Part shown: in pieces, positions 1 to 3,305 of the stretch
Numbering within the stretch: the stretch's first letter is position 1
Layout of the letters: each line of letters opens with the position of its first letter
Assembly: GCA_030641105.1 (NCBI GenBank)
Contig: DAOWHZ010000063.1
Coordinates: 1 to 5,506, forward strand
Length of the DNA: 5,506 nt
DNA from: a bacterium
GTDB lineage: Bacteria > Patescibacteria > ABY1 > BM507 > VMTK01
Direction: 5' to 3'
Notes under the pieces: generated by a model
Database searches by the model: none
What the model was told of the DNA's origin: nothing
Seen by the model: the letters and a program-made list of their open reading frames with translations, nothing else
Made by a program: the position numbers and the translations under genes

Positions 1-1
1 G

Positions 2-346
2 GGCTGGGAAATTTATCCCAAGGGCATTTATTATTTATTAAAAAAATTAAAAAAATATAATAAGCCGATTTATATTACGGAAAATGGCTTATCAGATGAA
101 AAAGATAACCAAAGAGTTAAATTTATCACTGACCATTTAAAATATGTCCATAAAGCAATTCAGGAAGGCGTAGATGTGCGCGGTTATTTTTACTGGTCAT
201 TATTTGATAATTTTGAATGGGCGTATGGTTGGCGGCCAAAATTCGGATTATACGCGGTTGACAGAAAAACATTTCATCGAACCGCTCGGCCAAGCGCGAA
301 AGTGTATGCGGAAATTTGCCGAACAAACAAAGTAATATATTCTTAA
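2..346 (+). CDS. Glycoside hydrolase family 1 (beta-glucosidase-like), C-terminal fragment
   Basis: This is the last 114 codons of a gene that begins before the window. It starts with GWEIYPKG and reaches ITENG, the GH1 signature whose glutamate (codon at 80-82) is the catalytic nucleophile of the retaining mechanism. Then come YFYWSLFDNFEWAYGW, where the FEW glutamate and tryptophan bind the sugar in subsite -1, and RPKFGLYAVD near the C-terminus. Spacing and order match the end of GH1 beta-glucosidases and related beta-glycosidases, which are usually about 400-480 aa, so roughly three quarters of the protein lies upstream, including the acid/base glutamate. Substrate (beta-glucoside, galactoside or other) cannot be told from this part. 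No membrane segment is visible here. The transporter gene begins 14 nt after the stop, which suggests cotranscription. The family call is secure and the substrate is unknown. Confidence 0.95.
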   Translation, partial: GWEIYPKGIYYLLKKLKKYNKPIYITENGLSDEKDNQRVKFITDHLKYVHKAIQEGVDVRGYFYWSLFDNFEWAYGWRPKFGLYAVDRKTFHRTARPSAKVYAEICRTNKVIYS

Positions 347-359
347 TTCTTACTTCAAA

Positions 360-1325
360 ATGTGGTTAACAATCGCCATCACCTCCTACTTCATCAACGC
401 CGGCATATATGTTGCTGACAAGTTTTTGCTGTCTAAAAAAATCCATTCTTCAATAACTTATGCTTTTTATGTTGGCATCTGGAGTATTTTTAATATTTTT
501 CTTTTATATTTTGATCCATGGATTCCATCACTAAGGGAGCTTGGCATTGACTTATTGGCAGGCATGCTGTTCTTGGCAACCTTGATTTTTTGGTACAAGG
601 CATTGCATCAAAGCGAAGCAACCAGAGTCGTGCCTATTGTCGGAGCTTTAATTCCAATTTTCAGTTTTTTGTTTTCCTATATATTTCTTGGCGACATTCT
701 GGTTGAGCGCCAGTTGCTTGCTTTTTTTATTTTAATTAACGGCGGTATTTTAATATCAGTAAAGCGGACAAGATTCTGGGTTTTAAAAGAGGTTTGGGCA
801 AGTTTTAGAAATATTTTCGGGGATGTGCTGGGAGGCATCCACGCGAAGTATAGGCCGACCAGCAGATTAATTTTAAATTCTGTTATTTCAGCTTTGTTTT
901 TTGCCGCTTATTATGTTTTAATAAAATATATTTATATGAACCAGCCGTTTATCGGCAGTTTTGTCTGGTCGCGCATGGGGTCGTTTATCGGAGTTTTGCT
1001 GATTTTGTTCGTGCCTGATTGGCGGAAGCTAATTATCAAGCATCAAAAAGGAGCCAAAACCCCGAAAAATATAATTTTTTTCCTGTCAGTAAGACTGCTG
1101 GCGGCAGTGGCCTTTATCATGCTGAATTGGGCGATTAGCATGGGCAATGTTGCTTTGATAAACTCCTTGCAGGGCACGCAATATGTATTTTTATTTTTTA
1201 TAGTTTTATTTTTGTCAGCGAAGTTTCCAAAAATTTTAAAAGAAGAATTAGGCGGAGGAGTGTTGTTGCAGAGGGTTATAGGAATTAGTTTGATTGGGGT
1301 TGGGCTTTATATGTTGGTTGGGTGA
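360..1325 (+). CDS. EamA/DMT-superfamily transporter-like membrane protein
   Basis: The 321-aa product is almost entirely hydrophobic, with about ten membrane segments in two halves: residues about 1-135 and 170-320, joined by a basic hydrophilic linker. This is the duplicated EamA arrangement of the drug/metabolite transporter superfamily. Family-like features are the end of the first half (RVVPIVGALIPIFSFLFSYI, then FLGDILVERQ and a glycine-rich helix) and, in the second half, NVALINSLQGTQYVFLFFIV followed by a final helix ending at GVGLYMLVG. Known relatives export or import small metabolites such as amino acids, nucleotides or sugars across the cytoplasmic membrane; the substrate here cannot be assigned. 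The ATG at 360 starts directly at the first helix, but no Shine-Dalgarno sequence precedes it. It follows the GH1 gene by 14 nt, and a link to sugar uptake is only inferred. The TGA stop lies inside a small palindrome. Confidence 0.82.
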   Translation: MWLTIAITSYFINAGIYVADKFLLSKKIHSSITYAFYVGIWSIFNIFLLYFDPWIPSLRELGIDLLAGMLFLATLIFWYKALHQSEATRVVPIVGALIPIFSFLFSYIFLGDILVERQLLAFFILINGGILISVKRTRFWVLKEVWASFRNIFGDVLGGIHAKYRPTSRLILNSVISALFFAAYYVLIKYIYMNQPFIGSFVWSRMGSFIGVLLILFVPDWRKLIIKHQKGAKTPKNIIFFLSVRLLAAVAFIMLNWAISMGNVALINSLQGTQYVFLFFIVLFLSAKFPKILKEELGGGVLLQRVIGISLIGVGLYMLVG

Positions 1326-1340
1326 TGCAAATTTGCGTCA
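1323..1340. repeat. 18-bp near-perfect palindrome at the transporter stop codon
   Basis: TGATGCAAATTTGCGTCA reads the same on both strands except for one mismatched pair, which would be a wobble pair in RNA. Its first three bases are the stop codon of the transporter. It abuts the much larger palindrome at 1340-1382. No U-tract follows, so it is not a normal intrinsic terminator. It could be part of a repeat insertion that trimmed the end of the gene. Confidence 0.5.
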
Positions 1341-1382
1341 TTATCAGCACCGAGTGCTGCAACAGCACTCGGTGCTGATAAT
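1340..1382. repeat. Perfect 20-bp inverted repeat with nested palindromes
   Basis: The left arm ATTATCAGCACCGAGTGCTG (1340-1359) is exactly complementary to the right arm at 1363-1382, leaving a 3-nt CAA loop. Each arm holds its own palindrome: CAGCAC-CGA-GTGCTG at 1345-1359 and CAGCAC-TCG-GTGCTG at 1363-1377. The DNA could therefore fold as one long hairpin or two short ones. It is much more GC-rich than its surroundings. No T-run follows on either strand (the plus strand continues AATAAAAAATCC), so it does not look like a standard Rho-independent terminator, although it could still stop or stabilise the 3' end of the GH1-transporter mRNA. A REP- or MITE-like mobile palindrome is the best guess, and no transposase is visible here. 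Confidence 0.85.
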
Positions 1383-1421
1383 AATAAAAAATCCAACATT
1401 TTCTACCTAAGTAAAAAGTTC

Positions 1422-1451
1422 TTGACAATTTTTTTGACTTTAATGTAAAAT
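1422..1451 (+). promoter_or_regulatory. Predicted sigma70-type promoter P1 of the abiE operon
   Basis: A consensus -35 TTGACA (1422-1427) is followed after 18 bp by TAAAAT (1446-1451), one mismatch from TATAAT. It lies about 80 nt upstream of the antitoxin start and just upstream of a second, better-placed promoter. Transcripts from here would run through that second promoter. Prediction rests on motif match only. Confidence 0.5.
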
Positions 1452-1465
1452 TCTGGATTAAAGGT

Positions 1466-1494
1466 TTGACAAATTTATTATTATAATATATACT
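1466..1494 (+). promoter_or_regulatory. Predicted sigma70-type promoter P2 of the abiE operon
   Basis: A consensus -35 TTGACA (1466-1471) and a -10 TATACT (1489-1494) are separated by the ideal 17 bp. Transcription would start near 1501, about 30 nt before the antitoxin ATG. The -10 lies inside the left arm of the inverted repeat at 1489-1526, which suggests repression by a bound protein. A TATAAT at 1482-1487 is only 10 bp from the -35 and is not usable with it. Confidence 0.65.
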
Positions 1495-1526
1495 ATAAGT
1501 ATTGATAATTAATTACTTTTAGTATA
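1489..1526. promoter_or_regulatory. Inverted repeat over the P2 -10: candidate AbiEi operator
   Basis: TATACTATAAGTA (1489-1501) and TACTTTTAGTATA (1514-1526) are complementary at 12 of 13 positions, with 12 nt between them. The left arm covers the -10 and predicted transcription start, and the right arm ends 4 nt before the ATG. Characterised AbiEi antitoxins repress their own operon by binding inverted repeats in the promoter with a winged-helix domain. The position fits that role. AT-rich sequence makes chance inverted repeats commoner, so this remains an inference. Confidence 0.5.
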
Positions 1527-1530
1527 TTTT

Positions 1531-2103
1531 ATGTCTAATGCTATAGTTAAATTAATAAATAGCAACAAAACAATCTTTGACAGCAAAGAGCTTGCTTTTT
1601 TATGGAAAATAAAAAATAAAAATACTTTAAAATCAAAAATATATTATTTAACCAAGCATAACAAAATCAAAAAACTCCATTATGGCGTTTATGCGGTAAA
1701 TGATAAATATAATAAATATGAGTTAGCGGGAAAATTAAAGCATCCTTCTTATGTAAGCCTGGAAACTGTATTAAGACAAGAAGGCTGTATTTTTCAATAT
1801 AGCAAAGAAATAACAAACGTAAGCAATATTAACAGAGAATATATTTGCAATGGAATTAAGTATAGTTACAAAAAAATAAAGGACCGAGTTTTATATAATA
1901 AAGCTGGAATAATTTTTAAAGAATTTTACGCAATCGCCGGCAAAGAAAGAGCTTTCTTGGATATGATTTATTTAAACAAAGATTATTATTTTGATAATTT
2001 AGAAAATATTGACTGGCAAAAATGCGAAAAAATAATAAAAATATATAATAACAAAGAATTAATCAAGAGATATAAAAAATATGTTAGACAGACAAAAGCA
2101 TGA
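1531..2103 (+). CDS. abiEi: AbiEi-like type IV antitoxin / transcriptional repressor
   Basis: The 190-aa, lysine- and isoleucine-rich protein has the layout of AbiEi-family antitoxins. Residues about 1-60 form a likely winged helix-turn-helix, ending in the beta-hairpin sequence HYGVYAV (50-56). The antitoxin-like core follows, with HPSYVSLETVLRQEG (71-85) and KERAFLDMIYL (138-148), both typical of the family. Known members neutralise the AbiEii nucleotidyltransferase without forming a stable complex (type IV) and repress their own promoter. The downstream partner, overlapping by 23 nt, is an AbiEii homologue, which supports the call strongly. Two promoters and an inverted repeat precede it. 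The ATG at 1531 fits the N-terminal fold, but there is no Shine-Dalgarno sequence. Base composition is visibly more A/T-rich than the flanking transporter and ligase genes, as expected for a transferred module. Phage defence or plasmid-stabilisation roles are possible but untested. Confidence 0.85.
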   Translation: MSNAIVKLINSNKTIFDSKELAFLWKIKNKNTLKSKIYYLTKHNKIKKLHYGVYAVNDKYNKYELAGKLKHPSYVSLETVLRQEGCIFQYSKEITNVSNINREYICNGIKYSYKKIKDRVLYNKAGIIFKEFYAIAGKERAFLDMIYLNKDYYFDNLENIDWQKCEKIIKIYNNKELIKRYKKYVRQTKA

Positions 2104-2785
2104 AATAATATTAAGAAACATTTTAAAAGATATTTACAGCGATCATTTACTGGCTTCTGTTTTGGGTTTTAAGGGCGGAACGGCCTGCTATTTATTTTAT
2201 GATTTGCCTAGATTTTCAACTGATTTGGATTTTAATTTATTGAATGCAAACAGGAAGGAAGAAATTTTTAATAAGTTAAAGTTCATTGTTGGCAAGTATG
2301 GCAAAATAAATCAGGCGCGGATGAAAAGAAATACAATTTTTATCATGTTCAGTTATGAAAAAGGCAGGCAGAAAATTAAAATTGAAGTGTCTGTCAGGGA
2401 TTTTCAAGACGATTATGAGATTAAGAATTTTTTAGGCATTTCTGTTTTAGTAATGCTTAAGGAAAATATGTTCGCGCATAAATTAGCAGCCGTTACTGAC
2501 AGAAAAAATATTGCTAACCGTGATTTGTTTGATATTAACTGGTTTTTTATCAAGGGATGGGATATTAATGAGCGGATTATCAAGTTAAGAACAGACAAAA
2601 GCTTAACAGGTTATTTAAGATATTTAGTAAAATTTATTAAAGAAAAAGTAAAAGATAACATAATTTTAAACGGGCTGGGCGAAGTGCTGTTGGAAAACCA
2701 AAAAGATTGGATAAAGCAAAATTTAAAAAAAGAGCTTATTTTTAATATTAAGAATTATTTAGCGGTGATTAGAAAGCAGAAATAA
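2081..2785 (+). CDS. abiEii: AbiEii/AbiGii-family nucleotidyltransferase toxin
   Basis: The 234-aa protein carries the DNA polymerase beta-type nucleotidyltransferase signature of AbiEii toxins. GFKGGTACYLFYDLPRFSTD (29-48) and LDFN contain the GG motif and the metal-binding aspartates D48 and D50, and KIEVSVR (100-106) supplies a candidate third acidic residue, E102. The later family motifs follow as MLKENMFAHKLAAVTDR (125-141) and NRDLFDINWF (146-155). The known biochemistry of relatives is nucleotide binding and transfer; the mycobacterial MenT toxins add pyrimidines to tRNA 3' ends. All motifs look intact, so the enzyme is probably active. The start overlaps the antitoxin gene by 23 nt in a different frame, implying coupled translation, with a weak AAGAGA 10 nt upstream. 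The stop codon sits at the edge of the T-tract of the opposing terminator. No separate plus-strand terminator is visible. Confidence 0.92.
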   Translation: MLDRQKHEIILRNILKDIYSDHLLASVLGFKGGTACYLFYDLPRFSTDLDFNLLNANRKEEIFNKLKFIVGKYGKINQARMKRNTIFIMFSYEKGRQKIKIEVSVRDFQDDYEIKNFLGISVLVMLKENMFAHKLAAVTDRKNIANRDLFDINWFFIKGWDINERIIKLRTDKSLTGYLRYLVKFIKEKVKDNIILNGLGEVLLENQKDWIKQNLKKELIFNIKNYLAVIRKQK

Positions 2786-2821
2786 AAAACGCCACAGTTC
2801 GTTGTTTTGTGAACTGTGGCG
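2784..2821 (-). terminator. Rho-independent terminator of the minus-strand gene
   Basis: CGCCACAGTTC (2790-2800) pairs perfectly with GAACTGTGGCG (2811-2821) across a 10-nt loop. Read on the minus strand, the hairpin is followed at once by six U residues (A-run 2784-2789) and then AUU, a textbook intrinsic terminator about 30 nt after the small minus-strand gene's stop. On the plus strand the hairpin follows the toxin stop codon directly but lacks a U-tract, so any plus-strand termination would be weaker. Confidence 0.88.
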
Positions 2822-2848
2822 GTGCAGGTGGAGAGGTTTGCATTTTGT

Positions 2849-3163
2849 TTAGGTCTTGAGTTTAAGAAGAAGATCATTGATATCCTTCTCTTTGAGATCG
2901 AACTCTCTTACCAGCTCTCTGGTTGGTTCTACCGCACGATCAGGATTAGAAGATCCTCTATAGCCACTCTCCAAAATCAGCCCTTCATTCGTCAACCGAA
3001 GACAAGAATGATAACTGGCAGGATTTTCTGGACCTGTTGCTCCGAGCCAAATGTTTTTAGCCAAATCCTTCACCTCAGGAGCTGCGGTAAGTTTTTTAAG
3101 GCTTTCAAACCCCTTGTTTTCAATCCTTGCATTTTGTGTTTTAGTTAGAGCTTCCTTACTCAT
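2849..3163 (-). CDS. Small hypothetical protein, autonomous minus-strand unit
   Basis: The 104-aa product is not recognised. It is hydrophilic, with no signal peptide or membrane segment. Residues 1-40 are rich in K, E and A and probably helical. The middle (GATGPENPASYHSCLRLTNE, then GLILESGYRG) looks like turns and beta strands with one cysteine. The last 25 residues (TRELVREF, then DLKEKDINDLLLKLK) look like charged amphipathic helices. That it is real rests on its signals: a perfect GGAGG 7 nt before the ATG, a consensus promoter further upstream and a strong terminator 30 nt after the stop. It is the only gene here with a classic Shine-Dalgarno sequence. It lies convergent to the toxin gene and divergent from the ligase gene, so it is monocistronic. 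The plus-strand reading frame across the same bases is a shadow. Function unknown; a small cytoplasmic regulatory or binding protein is a guess. Confidence 0.82.
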   Translation of the reverse strand: MSKEALTKTQNARIENKGFESLKKLTAAPEVKDLAKNIWLGATGPENPASYHSCLRLTNEGLILESGYRGSSNPDRAVEPTRELVREFDLKEKDINDLLLKLKT

Positions 3164-3204
3164 CTTAACGCCTCCTTTTTGTCTGAAGTTTTAAATTCAA
3201 TCAT
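3160..3204 (-). CDS. Possible leader peptide coupled to the small minus-strand gene
   Basis: On the minus strand an ATG at 3204 opens a 14-codon frame, MIEFKTSDKKEALR. Its TGA stop overlaps the ATG of the 104-aa gene as ATGA, the usual arrangement for translational coupling. The GGAGG of the main gene lies inside this small frame. In-frame TTG and GTG codons further upstream lie only 2 nt from, or overlapping, a GGGAGG at 3234-3239, too close for a normal start, while the ATG is about 30 nt from it. Initiation is therefore unconvincing and the overlap could be chance. Confidence 0.22.
   Translation of the reverse strand: MIEFKTSDKKEALR
3171..3175 (-). promoter_or_regulatory. Canonical Shine-Dalgarno GGAGG
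   Basis: The plus-strand CCTCC at 3171-3175 is GGAGG on the minus strand, ending 7 nt before the ATG at 3163. It fixes the start of the 104-aa gene. A second strong anti-SD match, GGGAGGTG, lies in the same predicted leader with its GGGAGG core at 3234-3239, but has no well-spaced start codon. Confidence 0.85.
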
Positions 3205-3252
3205 TTTGAAATATTTATTTTTGAAATACAACACCTCCCTTTTTAATTATTT

Positions 3253-3281
3253 TTGTTAAAAGATCATAATCAAAATATATT
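3253..3281 (+). promoter_or_regulatory. Predicted promoter of the ligase gene, overlapping the divergent one
   Basis: TTGTTA (3253-3258) and TATATT (3276-3281) lie 17 bp apart; the -10 has five of six consensus bases and the -35 four of six. Transcription would begin near 3288, only about 11 nt before the ATG at 3299, fitting a nearly leaderless mRNA with no Shine-Dalgarno sequence. Its -10 occupies nearly the same bases as the minus-strand -10 at 3277-3282. Confidence 0.42.
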
Positions 3282-3305
3282 ATCACATTTTAAATTATAT
3301 GTCAA
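3277..3305 (-). promoter_or_regulatory. Predicted sigma70-type promoter of the small minus-strand gene
   Basis: On the minus strand a consensus -35 TTGACA (3305-3300) is followed after 17 bp by TAATAT (3282-3277). TGTGATAAT just before it also offers an extended -10 with a 15-bp spacer. Transcription would begin near 3270, giving a leader of about 105 nt before the ATG. The -35 overlaps the start codon of the divergent ligase gene. Confidence 0.68.

Noticed and set aside
126..326. Minus-strand 66-codon open frame
   Set aside because: It lies wholly inside the GH1 coding sequence, whose catalytic and substrate-binding motifs are on the plus strand.
1323..1325. Alternative genetic code with TGA read as glycine (as in Gracilibacteria/Absconditabacteria)
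   Set aside because: TGA ends the transporter and antitoxin genes at positions expected from family lengths, and no in-frame TGA is needed inside any gene.
1340..1382. Intrinsic terminator for the transporter gene
   Set aside because: The stem is strong, but the plus strand continues with A-rich sequence and the minus strand has no T-run after the hairpin, so the standard signature is missing on both strands.
2413..2598. Minus-strand 61-codon open frame
   Set aside because: It is antisense to the conserved later motifs of the AbiEii toxin and has no start signals.
2816..3148. Plus-strand 110-codon open frame
   Set aside because: It begins inside the terminator hairpin and lacks a ribosome binding site. 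The opposite strand has a full set of promoter, GGAGG and terminator signals.
3160..3270. Known riboswitch class in the minus-strand leader
   Set aside because: The leader is A/U-rich with no stable stem or conserved aptamer core that I can recognise.
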